Shown here: piece by piece, positions 1 through 9,681 of the stretch
Numbering within the stretch: the stretch's first letter is position 1
How the letters are laid out: each line of letters starts with the position of its first letter
Source of the DNA: Paracoccaceae bacterium
Lineage (GTDB): Bacteria; Pseudomonadota; Alphaproteobacteria; Rhodobacterales; Rhodobacteraceae
Assembly (NCBI GenBank): GCA_020622085.1
Contig: JAHRYM010000001.1
Coordinates: 1,385,193-1,449,192, forward strand
Length of the DNA stretch: 64,000 nt
Reading direction: 5' to 3'
Notes under the pieces: generated by a model
What the model was told of the DNA's origin: nothing
Database searches by the model: none
Seen by the model: the letters and a program-made list of their open reading frames with translations, nothing else
Translations under genes and position numbers: made by a program

Positions 1-1
1 C

Positions 2-154
2 GTGGGTGAACTGACCCGAACTGGGCAGGAGATCATGGCCTCGAACTTCCGCGCCGTGGAAATCTGGACCGCCGTCGCCGTCATCTATCTGATCCTGACC
101 GGCAGCATGACCGTGGCACTGCGCGTCATCGAGAAACGCATGAGGATCCTGTGA
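2..154 (+). CDS. Amino-acid ABC transporter permease, C-terminal fragment
   Basis: The window opens inside this gene; only about 50 C-terminal residues and the stop are present. The end is typical of HisM/GlnP-type permeases of polar amino-acid importers: a last membrane segment ([19 protein letters not shown]) followed by a short basic tail (EKRMRIL). Its stop overlaps the GTG start of the following ATPase by 4 nt, as expected for a permease-ATPase operon. The substrate cannot be read from this fragment. Confidence 0.8.
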   Translation: MGELTRTGQEIMASNFRAVEIWTAVAVIYLILTGSMTVALRVIEKRMRIL

Positions 155-879
155 GCATCATCGAATTCCGCAAGACTTCCAAGCACTTCGGCGACCTGAA
201 GGTGCTCGATGGGGTAGACCTTTCCATTGACACGGGCGAAGTGGTCGTCCTGATCGGACCTTCGGGTTCGGGCAAGTCGACGCTCTTGCGCTGCATCAAC
301 GGGCTGGAACAGATCACCAGCGGCGATCTGGTCATGGACGGGATCAGCGTGCGCGGCGGCAAGAAGCAGTTGCGCCTGATCCGGCAGGAAGCCGGGATGG
401 TGTTCCAGCAGTTCAACCTGTTCCCGCAGATGACGGCCTTGCAGAACGTGGCCTTCGGCCCGCGCAAGGTGCGCGGCCTGACCAGAACCGAAGCCGAAGC
501 ACAGGCACGGGCGCTTCTGGAAAAGGTTGGCCTGAAGGACAAGGCCGGCCACTACCCCTCGGAACTTTCGGGCGGGCAGCAGCAGCGCGTCGCCATTGCC
601 CGGGCCCTGGCCGTGCGGCCCAAGGTGATGCTGTTTGACGAACCGACCAGCGCCCTTGACCCCGAACTGAAGCAGGAGGTGCTCAACGTCATGCGCCAGC
701 TTGCGCAGGAAGGAATGACGATGGTTGTGGTCACGCATGAGATGGCCTTTGCCAAGCAGGTCGGCACGCGGCTGATCTTCATGGAACACGGCAAGATATC
801 TGTCGACGGCCACCCGCGCGAGGTGATCGAGAACCCGCCCAGTGACCGGTTGAAGGACTTTCTGCAACATGTCGAATGA
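151..879 (+). CDS. Polar amino-acid ABC transporter ATP-binding protein (GlnQ/HisP-like)
   Basis: This is the cytoplasmic ATPase that powers the importer whose permease end lies just upstream. The 242-residue length fits the GlnQ/HisP family. Walker A (GPSGSGKST) is at residues 36-44, the Q-loop at FQQFNLFPQ (about 85-93), the ABC signature LSGGQQQR at 139-146, Walker B VMLFDEP at 159-165 and the H-loop TH at 195-196. The GTG start at 151 overlaps the permease stop (GTGA). The next gene starts 11 nt inside the 3' end, so all three are probably one operon. Polar amino-acid specificity is inferred from family resemblance; the solute is unknown. Confidence 0.93.
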   Translation: MSIIEFRKTSKHFGDLKVLDGVDLSIDTGEVVVLIGPSGSGKSTLLRCINGLEQITSGDLVMDGISVRGGKKQLRLIRQEAGMVFQQFNLFPQMTALQNVAFGPRKVRGLTRTEAEAQARALLEKVGLKDKAGHYPSELSGGQQQRVAIARALAVRPKVMLFDEPTSALDPELKQEVLNVMRQLAQEGMTMVVVTHEMAFAKQVGTRLIFMEHGKISVDGHPREVIENPPSDRLKDFLQHVE

Positions 880-1894
880 AAATGGCGATCTTGGCTGGCT
901 GACTGTCGGTGGCAGTCCGCGCGACATCGGGCGGGCGTTGGGGCAGGCCGGTCGGGCCGCCGTGCACCGCCACCTGCTGACCGCGCCGATCTGGGGGCAG
1001 GTCAATGCCCCGGCCCACGCCTCCCGCGTGGCACGGATATCGGATGTGGTCAGGCAGCGCTTTCCGGCGATCTGGGCCGAGATCGAGGGTCTGGCCGAGG
1101 GGCTGGAGCTGCCGGTCGATCAGGTCATGGCCTGGAACTGCCGTGGCGATCTGCTCGCCTCGGCCCCCGATGGCTGCACCAGCGTCCTCTTGCCGGGCGA
1201 TGCGCCGGTCCTGGGCCACAACGAGGACGGCTTGCCGTTTTTCCGCGGGCATTCCTTCATTGCCGACGCAAGACCCGAGGGCGCGCCGGGCTTCCGGTCC
1301 TTCTGCTATCCCGGTTCGATCCCCGGCCATACCTTCGCCTTCACCGATGCGGGGCTGGCGCAGACCGTCAATAACCTCCGCTTCACCGGGGTCGAAGCCG
1401 GGATGCCGCGCATGGTGCTGGGTCGTGCGGTGCTGGCCGCGACAACGCTCGAGGCGGCGCTGGCTGTATTGCGTGGCAATTCCGGTTCGGGCGGCTTCCA
1501 TTTCGCGCTGACCCATGTCCGGGACCGGCGCATCCTCTCGGTCGAATACGGGGCGGGCGAAGTTTCGGTGAGCGAAGTCCTCGCGCCGGCCGTCCACGCC
1601 AACCACGCGCTGCACCATGCCTATGGCCTGGGCCACCAGATCGTTACCCGGTCTTCGGCCGACCGGCAGGCGAGGGGGGATGCGCTGATCGCGGCGGGCA
1701 CGACCGACCCGATCGCGATTCTGCGCGACGAAGCCGGGCCGGGCCTGCCCATCCGCCGCGATGCCGCCGATGATCCCGATGACGAGAACACGCTTGCCAC
1801 AGTGATCCTTCATGTCGGAAAAGCCGGCATCGACTGGAGAATCCATGACCGCAGAACCGGAGACGCCGCATACCGCGGCACGATCGCCTGCTGA
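869..1894 (+). CDS. C45-family autoproteolytic acyltransferase/peptidase
   Basis: This 341-residue protein resembles the peptidase C45 family (acyl-CoA:6-aminopenicillanic acid acyltransferase-like Ntn hydrolases). Such enzymes self-cleave before a cysteine that becomes the N-terminal nucleophile. The expected motif is present: DGCTS at 101-105, with Gly102-Cys103 as the predicted cleavage site. It is followed by GHNEDG at 116-121, the usual downstream motif. It starts inside the ABC ATPase gene and is followed by an RpiR regulator, so it probably hydrolyses or transfers an acyl group on a compound imported by the transporter. The substrate is not predictable; related enzymes act on N-acylated amino acids and beta-lactam precursors. 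Confidence 0.8.
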   Translation: MSNENGDLGWLTVGGSPRDIGRALGQAGRAAVHRHLLTAPIWGQVNAPAHASRVARISDVVRQRFPAIWAEIEGLAEGLELPVDQVMAWNCRGDLLASAPDGCTSVLLPGDAPVLGHNEDGLPFFRGHSFIADARPEGAPGFRSFCYPGSIPGHTFAFTDAGLAQTVNNLRFTGVEAGMPRMVLGRAVLAATTLEAALAVLRGNSGSGGFHFALTHVRDRRILSVEYGAGEVSVSEVLAPAVHANHALHHAYGLGHQIVTRSSADRQARGDALIAAGTTDPIAILRDEAGPGLPIRRDAADDPDDENTLATVILHVGKAGIDWRIHDRRTGDAAYRGTIAC

Positions 1895-2783
1895 AGCACC
1901 GCCCGCGACGGTGGCCGAACTGCGTGCGCTGATGGTTGCCATCACGCGCGGCGAGGTCGCGGTGTCGCTGGGTGCAAAGGCGCAGGCGGCGCTGGAGAAG
2001 ATCCTCGATCTGCAAGGCAGTCCGGCGCTTCTGTCGATCACGGCTCTGGCCGATGTGCTGGAAGTGAGCCCTTCGACCCTGACGCGGCTGGCGCACAGCC
2101 TTGGATATTCCGGGTTCCCGGCCTTCCAGCGGGTTCTTCTGTCGGTGCAGTTGAGCGACCCGGGCGCTTTCTATACCCGCCATGCCAGCGCGGCACTGGA
2201 AGGCGGCAGCGGCACCACCCGGGCGCGCGTCGCGCAGCTTTGCCGGGAAAACCAGACCAATATCGATCGCTTTGTCGAACAGCTCGATACAGCGGCCTTC
2301 GAGGCGGCAGTCGCAATGATCATGTCGGCGCCGCGCGTTGCCGTCTATGGCATCCGGCAGTTCCATGCGATGGCAAGTTTCGTCGTTTATGGCCTGCGGA
2401 TGATCCGGTCGGACGTGACGCTGATCGACAGCAACAGTCTTGGCATCGCCGAGGGCCTCGCGCTGCTGTCGAAGGGTGATGTGCTGATCTCGGCCAGTTG
2501 CGCGCCCTACTCGGCCCAGGTGGTCGAAGTGGCGGAAACGGCAAGCCGGATCGGCCTGACGACCGTGGCCATCACCGACCGCGCCAGTTCACCCCTGGTA
2601 GGAAGCTCGCAGGCAGCGCTCCTGGTGCCGCATGAGTCAAGCTTCCTGTCAAACAGCCTTGGTGCCTTCATTGTCGCGGCCGAGTGTCTGATCAACGCCT
2701 GCGCTGCCGCCCGCCCCGAACAGGTGCGCGCCGCCCTGCAACTGCGTGACCAGATGATCGAACGGCTGGGGATCGAGATCTGA
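1845..2783 (+). CDS. MurR/RpiR-family transcriptional regulator
   Basis: This 312-residue regulator has an N-terminal RpiR-type helix-turn-helix (about residues 20-95, including LADVLEVSPSTLTRLAHSLG) and a C-terminal SIS domain (about 125-260). SIS domains usually bind phosphosugars, but RpiR members beside amino-acid transporters also exist. I chose ATG 1845 because TGGAG lies just upstream; an ATG at 1812 would add 11 residues and deepen the overlap with the previous gene. It overlaps the C45 gene and probably controls the transporter/C45 operon. The effector is unknown. Confidence 0.85.
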   Translation: MTAEPETPHTAARSPAEAPPATVAELRALMVAITRGEVAVSLGAKAQAALEKILDLQGSPALLSITALADVLEVSPSTLTRLAHSLGYSGFPAFQRVLLSVQLSDPGAFYTRHASAALEGGSGTTRARVAQLCRENQTNIDRFVEQLDTAAFEAAVAMIMSAPRVAVYGIRQFHAMASFVVYGLRMIRSDVTLIDSNSLGIAEGLALLSKGDVLISASCAPYSAQVVEVAETASRIGLTTVAITDRASSPLVGSSQAALLVPHESSFLSNSLGAFIVAAECLINACAAARPEQVRAALQLRDQMIERLGIEI

Positions 2784-2799
2784 GTGCTGCAAGGGTCAG

Positions 2800-2818
2800 C
2801 CCCGGCGCGAGGCCGGGG
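2800..2818 (+). terminator. GC-rich hairpin after the RpiR gene
   Basis: A perfect 7-bp stem (CCCCGGC / GCCGGGG) with a 5-nt loop begins 17 nt after the RpiR stop. There is no clear T-tract, so it is a weak intrinsic terminator candidate. Confidence 0.4.
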
Positions 2819-2953
2819 ATCATCGGGCCACATCGCCGCCTTGGCCTGCGGGCCGGGTCGCGCCGCAAGCCTGATTGGCCAATCAACGGGCGAAGCCGGT
2901 CGCCATTAGACGCCGGATGATTGACATTGTCCTGCCTGCCCGTTTACCTGAGC

Positions 2954-3150
2954 CCGATGGTTCCCAAAAGCCAAGGGATGAAAAGGGAACACGGTGAGGA
3001 TTACCCATCAGGGGCCGAATCCGTGGCTGCCCCCGCAACTGTGAGCGGCGAGTCCCCGGTCATGTGCCACTGGCCACCCCTATTCCACGGGGGACATGGG
3101 CCGGGAAGGCGACCGGGGTGCAACGACCCGCGAGTCAGGAGACCTGCCAT
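2954..3150 (+). promoter_or_regulatory. Cobalamin riboswitch 1 (upstream of cbiM)
   Basis: This is an adenosylcobalamin-sensing leader. The conserved blocks occur in order: an AAAAGGGAA-type segment near 2980, the core CTGCCCCCGCAACTGTGAGC at about 3026-3045, GCCACTGG near 3066, GGGAAGGCGACCGGGGTGCAACGACCCGCGAGT, and the B12 box AGTCAGGAGACCTGCC at 3133-3148. It lies about 80 nt upstream of cbiM on the same strand, so it should repress the cobalt-uptake operon when B12 is plentiful. Confidence 0.95.
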
Positions 3151-3232
3151 CGCTCTTGTGCTGCAAGCCGTCCGGGGCGGGGTGTCCCTCGGGTCATTCG
3201 ATAGCGGCGCGTCCGATGTGGAAGGATGACAT

Positions 3233-3901
3233 ATGCATATCATGGAGGGCTTCTTGCCCCTGTCCCATGCACTGGGATGGTATATCGTTTCGGCCCCTTT
3301 TGTCCTGGCCGGCGCCGCGCGCATTCGCCGGATCGTCCGCGAAAAACCCGAAGCGAGGCTGACGCTGGCGGCTTCGGGCGCCTTTGCCTTTGTGCTTTCG
3401 GCGTTGAAGATCCCTTCGGTCACCGGCTCCTGTTCCCATCCAACCGGCACCGGGCTGGGGGCCATCGTCTTTGGCCCGTCGGTCATGGCCGTGCTGGGGG
3501 TGATCGTGCTCTTGTTTCAGGCGCTGCTTCTGGCGCATGGCGGGGTGACAACGCTGGGCGCAAACGCGTTTTCCATGGCGATCGTCGGGCCCTGGGTGGC
3601 CTTCGGCGTCTGGAAACTGGCCGGGCGGTTGGGCCTGTCCTTTGCGGTCTCGGTGTTTCTGGCGGCGGCCTTGGGCGATTTGGCCACCTATGTCTTCACG
3701 TCGCTCCAGCTGGCGCTGGCCTATCCCGATCCGGCCTCGGGCTTTGTCGGTGCAGCTTTGAAGTTTGGCGGCATCTTTGCCGTGACGCAGGTGCCGCTGG
3801 CGATCATCGAGGGATTGCTGACGGTCGTGGTGATCGAGGCGCTGTCGGGAAAGATCCGCGACGAAGACCGCATCGCCACCTTGGCAGGGGAGGGCAAGTG
3901 A
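3233..3901 (+). CDS. cbiM: Cobalt ECF transporter substrate-specific component CbiM
   Basis: CbiM is the membrane S-component that binds Co2+ through its extreme N-terminus in the CbiMNQO energy-coupling-factor transporter. The protein starts MHIMEGFLP, the family hallmark in which His2 and the amino terminus ligate cobalt. That fixes the start at ATG 3233, with GAAGGA as ribosome-binding site. At 222 residues with several hydrophobic segments it is full length. It sits directly behind a cobalamin riboswitch and overlaps cbiN by 1 nt (TGATG). Confidence 0.97.
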   Translation: MHIMEGFLPLSHALGWYIVSAPFVLAGAARIRRIVREKPEARLTLAASGAFAFVLSALKIPSVTGSCSHPTGTGLGAIVFGPSVMAVLGVIVLLFQALLLAHGGVTTLGANAFSMAIVGPWVAFGVWKLAGRLGLSFAVSVFLAAALGDLATYVFTSLQLALAYPDPASGFVGAALKFGGIFAVTQVPLAIIEGLLTVVVIEALSGKIRDEDRIATLAGEGK

Positions 3902-4200
3902 TGTCGAAACGCTCGGTATGGATGCTGCTGGCGATTGCGGTGATCACCGTGGTCCCCTTGCTGATGGGGGGCAAGTTCGAGGGTGCGGATGGCGAGGCTG
4001 CCGCCATTGTGGAAAATACCGAGGGTTTTTCACAATGGTTCAGCCCGATCTGGGAGCCGCCAAGCGGTGAAGTCGCCAGTATGCTGTTCGCGTTGCAGGC
4101 GGCACTTGGAGGCCTGGTTCTGGGCTATGCCATTGGTCGGATGCATGGTCGCCGCCCGTCCGATGACCAGAAGGACGGCGCAATGGCGCCGCGTGGCTGA
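3901..4200 (+). CDS. cbiN: Cobalt transport protein CbiN
   Basis: This small 99-residue membrane protein is the CbiN partner of CbiM. It has two hydrophobic segments (about residues 6-22 and 62-80) separated by an extracytoplasmic loop with the typical FEGADGEAAAIVE stretch. The ATG at 3901 shares its A with the cbiM stop. In the same frame an open reading frame runs upstream antiparallel to no known protein, so the short form is the right one. CbiN is thought to help load Co2+ onto CbiM. Confidence 0.95.
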   Translation: MSKRSVWMLLAIAVITVVPLLMGGKFEGADGEAAAIVENTEGFSQWFSPIWEPPSGEVASMLFALQAALGGLVLGYAIGRMHGRRPSDDQKDGAMAPRG

Positions 4201-4201
4201 G

Positions 4202-4936
4202 ATGGCTGTCGGAACGCTTGACCGTGCCGCCAGCCTGAACCGATGGCGCCACCGGGCCCTGATCGAGAAAGCCTTGATCGGTTTTGGCTTTCTGGCGCTG
4301 GCGCTGGTCTTGCCGCCATGGCCGGGGGCGGTGTTTGTCAGCCTTGCCATTCTGGCCTTTACCTTCTTCGGGGCGCGGGTGCCGCTGCGCCTTTGGCTTG
4401 CCACGGCGGCGCTGCCTATGGGGTTTCTGGCGATCGGGGCCTTGATGCTGGTCATCGAGGTCGGGGCCGATGGTGTGACCCTCGCTCCCGGCGGGGTTAC
4501 GCGGGCGGCTGAACTGGCCGCGCGGGCCATGGCCGCGACCTTCTGCCTGATGTTTCTGGCCATGACCACGCCGATGGCCGATCTGTTCGGCGGGCTGCGA
4601 CGGTTGCGGGTGCCGTCCGAACTGGTGGATCTTGCACTTCTGACCTATCGCTTTGTCTTTCTGATTGCCGATGAGGCCACGGCGATGACGGCGGCGCAGC
4701 GCGCGCGATTGGGACATTCCAGCCGCCGCCGCTGGCTGCGCTCGACGGCGATGGTGATTGCCAACCTTTTGCCGCGCGCCCTGGCACGAGCGCGGCGGAT
4801 GGAAACCGGGCTTGCCGCGCGTGGCTGGCAGGGCGAGATGCGCGTGCTGTCACCCAGGGTTCCGGCTTGTGGCCGCATGCTGGCACTGGTGCTGGCCGCC
4901 CTTGTGGCGGTAGGGCTTGCAGGGGGTTTGTTGTGA
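4202..4936 (+). CDS. cbiQ: Cobalt ECF transporter transmembrane component CbiQ
   Basis: CbiQ is the T-component that couples the CbiO ATPase to CbiM. The 244-residue product has four to five hydrophobic segments (about 22-45, 50-75, 105-125, 225-244). Its cytoplasmic region contains the coupling motif A-R-G (GLAARGWQG) before the last helix, the short helix that contacts the ATPase. ATG 4202 is two bases after the cbiN stop; a GTG at 4193 is a possible alternative. The 3' end overlaps cbiO by 4 nt. Confidence 0.92.
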   Translation: MAVGTLDRAASLNRWRHRALIEKALIGFGFLALALVLPPWPGAVFVSLAILAFTFFGARVPLRLWLATAALPMGFLAIGALMLVIEVGADGVTLAPGGVTRAAELAARAMAATFCLMFLAMTTPMADLFGGLRRLRVPSELVDLALLTYRFVFLIADEATAMTAAQRARLGHSSRRRWLRSTAMVIANLLPRALARARRMETGLAARGWQGEMRVLSPRVPACGRMLALVLAALVAVGLAGGLL

Positions 4937-5790
4937 CTGCGATCCTGTCCGCCCAGAACCTGCATTTTGCCTATCCGGGGGAAATCCCCGCGTTGCGCGA
5001 TCTGTCTTTGAACATAACCGCAGGGCGCAAGCTGGCCATTCTGGGGCCCAACGGCGCGGGCAAATCGACGTTGCTTTTACATCTGAACGGCTCGCTTCGC
5101 CCGCATCAAGGGGTGGTTTTGCTGGCCGATCAGCCTGGCGATTATACCCGCCGGGGCCTGAGCCAGTGGCGCAGCCGGGTGGCTCTTGTTCTGCAAGACG
5201 CCGATGACCAGATCTTTGCCGCGACCGTCGCCGAGGACGTGTCTTTCGGCCCGCTCAATCAGGGCCTGTCCGAGGCGGAGACCCGCGAGCGCGTGCAGAT
5301 CGCGCTTGCCGCTCTGGGCATTTCCGATCTGGCGGGGCGGCCGCCACATATGCTCTCGGGTGGGCAGAAAAAGCGGGTGGCGATTGCAGGCGCGGTGGCT
5401 ATGCAGCCGGAAATCCTGCTTCTGGATGAACCGACGGCGGGCCTTGACCGCGAAGGCGCCGAACAGTTGATCGCCGTCTTGCGAGAGTTGGGTCAGCGCG
5501 GCATGACGCTGGTGTTTTCCACCCATGACATCGACCTTGCGCTGGCCCTGGCCGATGATGTGACGCTGTTTCAGGGTGGCACGGTTCTGGCGCAGGGTGG
5601 GGCCGAAGTGCTGCTGTGCGACGCGGACTTGCTGTCCCGCGCGGGACTGCGCCCGCCGGTTCTGGTTGAACTGTGGCTGGACGCCATGGCACGCGGGCTT
5701 TGCCCCGTCGGTGGAGACATGCCGCGCGACACGACCGCCTTGCTTGATCGGTTCGTCCCAGCCGCACCCGCTGCGCGCGTGGCGCGATAA
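4933..5790 (+). CDS. cbiO: Cobalt ECF transporter ATPase CbiO
   Basis: This 285-residue ATPase energises cobalt uptake by CbiMNQ. Walker A GPNGAGKST is at residues 38-46, the Q-loop region VLQDADDQIF near 90-99, the signature LSGGQKKR near 140 and Walker B ILLLDEP near 160. A family-typical C-terminal extension follows. The GTG start at 4933 overlaps the cbiQ stop (GTGA), which argues against longer upstream starts. It is the last gene of the riboswitch-controlled cbiMNQO unit. Confidence 0.94.
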   Translation: MTAILSAQNLHFAYPGEIPALRDLSLNITAGRKLAILGPNGAGKSTLLLHLNGSLRPHQGVVLLADQPGDYTRRGLSQWRSRVALVLQDADDQIFAATVAEDVSFGPLNQGLSEAETRERVQIALAALGISDLAGRPPHMLSGGQKKRVAIAGAVAMQPEILLLDEPTAGLDREGAEQLIAVLRELGQRGMTLVFSTHDIDLALALADDVTLFQGGTVLAQGGAEVLLCDADLLSRAGLRPPVLVELWLDAMARGLCPVGGDMPRDTTALLDRFVPAAPAARVAR

Positions 5791-5849
5791 TGGATCAAGC
5801 CTTGGCAAAGCCGTTGCCCGCGCTGCGGCCATGCGCTATCCGGCCCCTG

Positions 5850-6755
<906 letters not shown>

Positions 6756-7233
6756 AAGCCCGATCTTCCTGCCCTGCCATTTCGGGGATTGGTTGCGGGG
6801 AAGGTTGGGCCGGATGGCCCCTTGGCACTGGTGCCACAGGGGTGTTTTGCTTGCGGCATGGCTCTGACCGGGGCAGGGGTTTGCCTTCGGCATCGATGCC
6901 GACATCGCCGCCCTGCCGCTGATGAGCGGACGTGGCCAATTTCCGGTTCCGCCAACAAGATCGGCACCCGCGTTCCGGCCGATCCGCCCTGTTGCGGGCC
7001 AAGGCGGTGCTTCGCCAGCTTGCCGCCCGCGCTGGCCCTTGGCATGGGCTGGCCAGCGGATCGGACCTGTCCCGGCCATGCGACACCGGCAATGCCAGGG
7101 CCGCGCAAGGCCAGCTTGTCCGGCACCGGAACTGGAGCCGGATCTTCCCGTGGTCGAACAGCTTGTTGCGGCTTGGCCTGCCGGGGCCAGAGTCCGAATG
7201 GAAGCGTCTGGGAGCCGCCCCTGGACCAGATCC
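6756..7233. other. 478-bp gap between bluB and cobQ with no recognised gene
   Basis: Neither strand carries a convincing coding sequence: the open frames are antisense extensions of cobQ or bluB with no family-like motifs. Small inverted repeats occur (CGGGCT-GAA-AGCCCG at 6748-6762 over the bluB stop; TTGGCAC-TG-GTGCCA near 6820), and the first could be a weak terminator. No cobalamin-riboswitch signature is present. Confidence 0.5.
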
Positions 7234-8679
7234 TTATCGCGCAAGCGCGAGCAGCCCCGCCACATCAAGATGCGTTTCCAGATGATCGGCAAGCGCCTCC
7301 AGCACCGCCTCGGTCTCGGCCCCATGCTGGCGCGGGGCGGCCTTGATGCCCAATCCCGCCAGATAGGCCGCGCGGAAGGCATCCATATGGAAAAGCCCGT
7401 GCAGATAGCTGCCCACCACCCGGCCATCGGCGCTGATGGCCCCTTCGGGGCGGCCCTCCACCATGGCAAGGGGACGTGCGCAATCCGGGCCCTGACTGCG
7501 GCCGATGTGGATCTCATAGCCCTCAAGCGGCAGGCCGCTGGCGACATGAGCGGCACGCACCCGCGAAAGCCGCTTGTCCGGGGTCATCACGGTTTCGATG
7601 TCGAGATGCCCAAGCCCCGCCGTCTCGCCCGCCGGGCCTTCGATGCCTTCGGGGTCGGATACGCGGCGCCCAAGCATCTGATAGCCGCCACAAATGCCCA
7701 GGACATGCCCGCCACGCCGCAAATGGGCTGCAAGGTCAATATCCCAGCCCTGGGTGCGCAGGAAGGCAAGATCGGCGCGCGTCGATTTTGACCCCGGCAG
7801 GATGACCAGCCGCGCATCACCCGGAATGGCCTGACCGGCCTGCACCATGACCAGATTGACATCTGGCTCGGCCTTCAACGGGTCCAGATCGTCGAAATTC
7901 GCAATGCGTGAGAAGGTCAGACAGGCGATTGTGATGCCACTCCCGCTTGGGCCCGGGGCGATGTCCAGGGCATCCTCGGCCGGCAGAAGATGAGCCTGCG
8001 GGAACCACGGCAAGACGCCATAGCCGCGCCAGCCAGTATAGGCCTCGATCAGCCGATAGCCGTCGCTGAAAAGCCCTGGATCGCCCCGGAATTTGTTTAT
8101 GAGGAAACCCGCCATCATGGCGGCGTCGTCCGGATCAATCACGGCCTTGGTGCCAACCACCTGCGCAATCACGCCGCCCCGGTCAATGTCACCCGCCAGC
8201 ACGACCGGCACATCGGCGGCGCGGGCAAAACCCATGTTGGCAATGTCGCCGGCACGCAAGTTGATTTCGGCCGGACTGCCCGCGCCCTCGACGATCACCA
8301 GATCATGCGCGGCCTTCAACCGCTGGAAACTCTCCAGCACCGCACCCATCAACTGCGACTTCAGCACAGCGTAATCCCGCGCCCGCGTCGTGGTCAGCCG
8401 CTTGCCCTGCACGATGACTTGCGCCCCGGTGTCGGATTCGGGCTTCAAAAGAACCGGGTTCATGTCGGTCACCGATTCCAACCCGCAAGCCAAAGCCTGC
8501 AAGGCCTGCGCCCGCCCGATCTCGCCACCATCGGCGGTCACGGCGGCATTGTTCGACATGTTCTGCGGCTTGAACGGAGCGACCGACAGCCCGCGCCGCC
8601 GCGCCGCGCGACACAGCCCCGCGACCAGCAGCGACTTGCCGACATTGGATCCGCAGCCCTGGATCATCAGCGCCTTCAT
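7234..8679 (-). CDS. cobQ: Cobyric acid synthase CobQ
   Basis: CobQ amidates four carboxyl groups (b, d, e, g) of adenosylcobyrinic acid a,c-diamide using glutamine and ATP, giving cobyric acid. The 481-residue protein has the N-terminal dethiobiotin-synthetase-like ATPase domain ([11 protein letters not shown] at 7-17; FKPQNMSNN). A C-terminal class-I glutamine amidotransferase follows, with the nucleophile loop [12 protein letters not shown] near 325-336 and a late histidine in [11 protein letters not shown] 8679 matches the family N-terminus ([11 protein letters not shown]). It lies on the minus strand 300 bp downstream of cobO. Confidence 0.96.
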   Translation of the reverse strand: MKALMIQGCGSNVGKSLLVAGLCRAARRRGLSVAPFKPQNMSNNAAVTADGGEIGRAQALQALACGLESVTDMNPVLLKPESDTGAQVIVQGKRLTTTRARDYAVLKSQLMGAVLESFQRLKAAHDLVIVEGAGSPAEINLRAGDIANMGFARAADVPVVLAGDIDRGGVIAQVVGTKAVIDPDDAAMMAGFLINKFRGDPGLFSDGYRLIEAYTGWRGYGVLPWFPQAHLLPAEDALDIAPGPSGSGITIACLTFSRIANFDDLDPLKAEPDVNLVMVQAGQAIPGDARLVILPGSKSTRADLAFLRTQGWDIDLAAHLRRGGHVLGICGGYQMLGRRVSDPEGIEGPAGETAGLGHLDIETVMTPDKRLSRVRAAHVASGLPLEGYEIHIGRSQGPDCARPLAMVEGRPEGAISADGRVVGSYLHGLFHMDAFRAAYLAGLGIKAAPRQHGAETEAVLEALADHLETHLDVAGLLALAR

Positions 8680-8852
8680 GCCCCGCACCCTGCGCAGGCT
8701 GATCCGTGGAAGCCTCCGGCGGGGATATTTAGGGCCAAGATAAAGGCGGGGCACATGAAGGCCGGGCACATGAAGGCCGGGCGCAAGGCCGGCAACCGCG
8801 CTTCGGGCCGTTTGCACGGGGGAAGCGCGGCGCCTTTACCTTGGACGGTCAT
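8676..8852 (-). CDS. Possible small ORF (58 aa) coupled to cobQ
   Basis: A 58-codon frame starts at ATG 8852 behind a good ribosome-binding site (GGGAGGG, 5-nt spacing). It ends in an ATGA overlap with the cobQ start, the same coupling geometry seen between proven genes here. The predicted peptide is Cys- and Pro-rich and contains PAFMC twice, encoded by a 15-bp tandem repeat. I recognise no family. It may be a real small protein, a translational-coupling leader for cobQ, or chance. Confidence 0.3.
   Translation of the reverse strand: MTVQGKGAALPPCKRPEARLPALRPAFMCPAFMCPAFILALNIPAGGFHGSACAGCGA
8750..8779. repeat. Two-copy 15-bp tandem repeat upstream of cobQ
   Basis: The unit GGCACATGAAGGCCG occurs twice head to tail, followed by a partial degenerate copy. 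The 15-bp period keeps the minus-strand small ORF in frame. Just before it, at 8712-8740, lies a CTCCGGCGGGGATATTTAGGGCC segment. It resembles an intergenic motif that I associate with Rhodobacteraceae genomes (from memory). Confidence 0.7.
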
Positions 8853-8931
8853 CGGGATCCCTCCCTGTACCGTAGCGCTGGTTTCACCGAGAAAGGTTAA
8901 GATTTCGTTGCCTTTATCTTGGTTCAAACAT

Positions 8932-8957
8932 CCCGGGGTCCGGGGTGGAACCCCGGG
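8932..8957 (-). terminator. Hairpin downstream of cobO
   Basis: A perfect 8-bp inverted repeat (CCCGGGGT / ACCCCGGG) with a 10-nt loop lies 24 nt past the cobO stop on the minus strand. The following minus-strand bases are TGTTTG, so the T-tract is poor. It may end cobO or act as an intercistronic hairpin before cobQ. Confidence 0.4.
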
Positions 8958-8980
8958 GGCTGGCATTGGGCGGGCCTGCA

Positions 8981-9622
8981 TCAGAACTCTACCCCCGGCT
9001 GGCCTTTGATGCCCGAGCGGAAGGGGTGTTTCAGAAGCGTCATCTCGGTGACGAGGTCCGCTGCCTCGATCAGTGATTCCTTGGCGTTGCGACCGGTCAG
9101 GCAGACATGGGTCAGGGGCGGCTTTTCGTCACGAAGGAAGCCCAGCACCTCGTCGATATCCAGATAGTCATAGCGCAGCGCGATATTGATTTCGTCGAGG
9201 AGGACAAAGCGGATCGACGGGTCGCGGATCAGCTCCTTGGCCTTTTCCCAGCCCGCCCGCGCGGCGGCGATATCTCGGGTCTTGTCCTGGGTTTCCCAGG
9301 TGAAGCCTTCGCCCATGGCGTGAAACTGGCAAAGGCCGCCGAAATGCCCCTCGATCAGACGGCGCTCGCCAGTGTCCCAGGCACCCTTGATGAACTGCAC
9401 CACGGCGCACGGCATTTCGTGGGCGATGCATCGCAGGATCATGCCGAAGCCGGACGAGGATTTGCCTTTGCCCGCGCCGGTGTGGACGATGACAAGGCCC
9501 TTTTCGCCCGACTTGCCCGCCATGATCTTGTCGCGCGCGGCCTTCTTCTTGGCCATCTTGGTGGCGTGGCGGGCAAGCTCATCGCCTTCGGTCGCGGCGG
9601 CAATGTCGTTCGTGTCGGCCAT
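8981..9622 (-). CDS. cobO: Cob(I)yrinic acid a,c-diamide adenosyltransferase CobO
   Basis: CobO attaches the 5'-deoxyadenosyl group from ATP to the cobalt of cob(I)yrinic acid a,c-diamide. The 213-residue protein is CobO/CobA(BtuR)-type, with a P-loop HTGAGKGKSSSG at 47-58. Other family motifs are VVQFIKGAWDTGE, the Walker B-like FVLLDEINIALRYDYLD and LTGRNAKESLIEAADLVTEM. ATG 9622 is preceded by AAGGAAA. It is divergent from the riboswitch-led cobW-cobN unit, and no riboswitch is visible on its own strand. cobQ lies downstream. Confidence 0.96.
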   Translation of the reverse strand: MADTNDIAAATEGDELARHATKMAKKKAARDKIMAGKSGEKGLVIVHTGAGKGKSSSGFGMILRCIAHEMPCAVVQFIKGAWDTGERRLIEGHFGGLCQFHAMGEGFTWETQDKTRDIAAARAGWEKAKELIRDPSIRFVLLDEINIALRYDYLDIDEVLGFLRDEKPPLTHVCLTGRNAKESLIEAADLVTEMTLLKHPFRSGIKGQPGVEF

Positions 9623-9681
9623 CGGGGCGTTTCCTTTTCCTTGACAGCGCCCGCGTTGTGCCACAGGAGGGGGGCATAGGC

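Noticed and set aside
3226..3900. Upstream extension of the cbiN frame
   Set aside because: It overlaps cbiM completely. The CbiN family length and the TGATG junction place the start at 3901.
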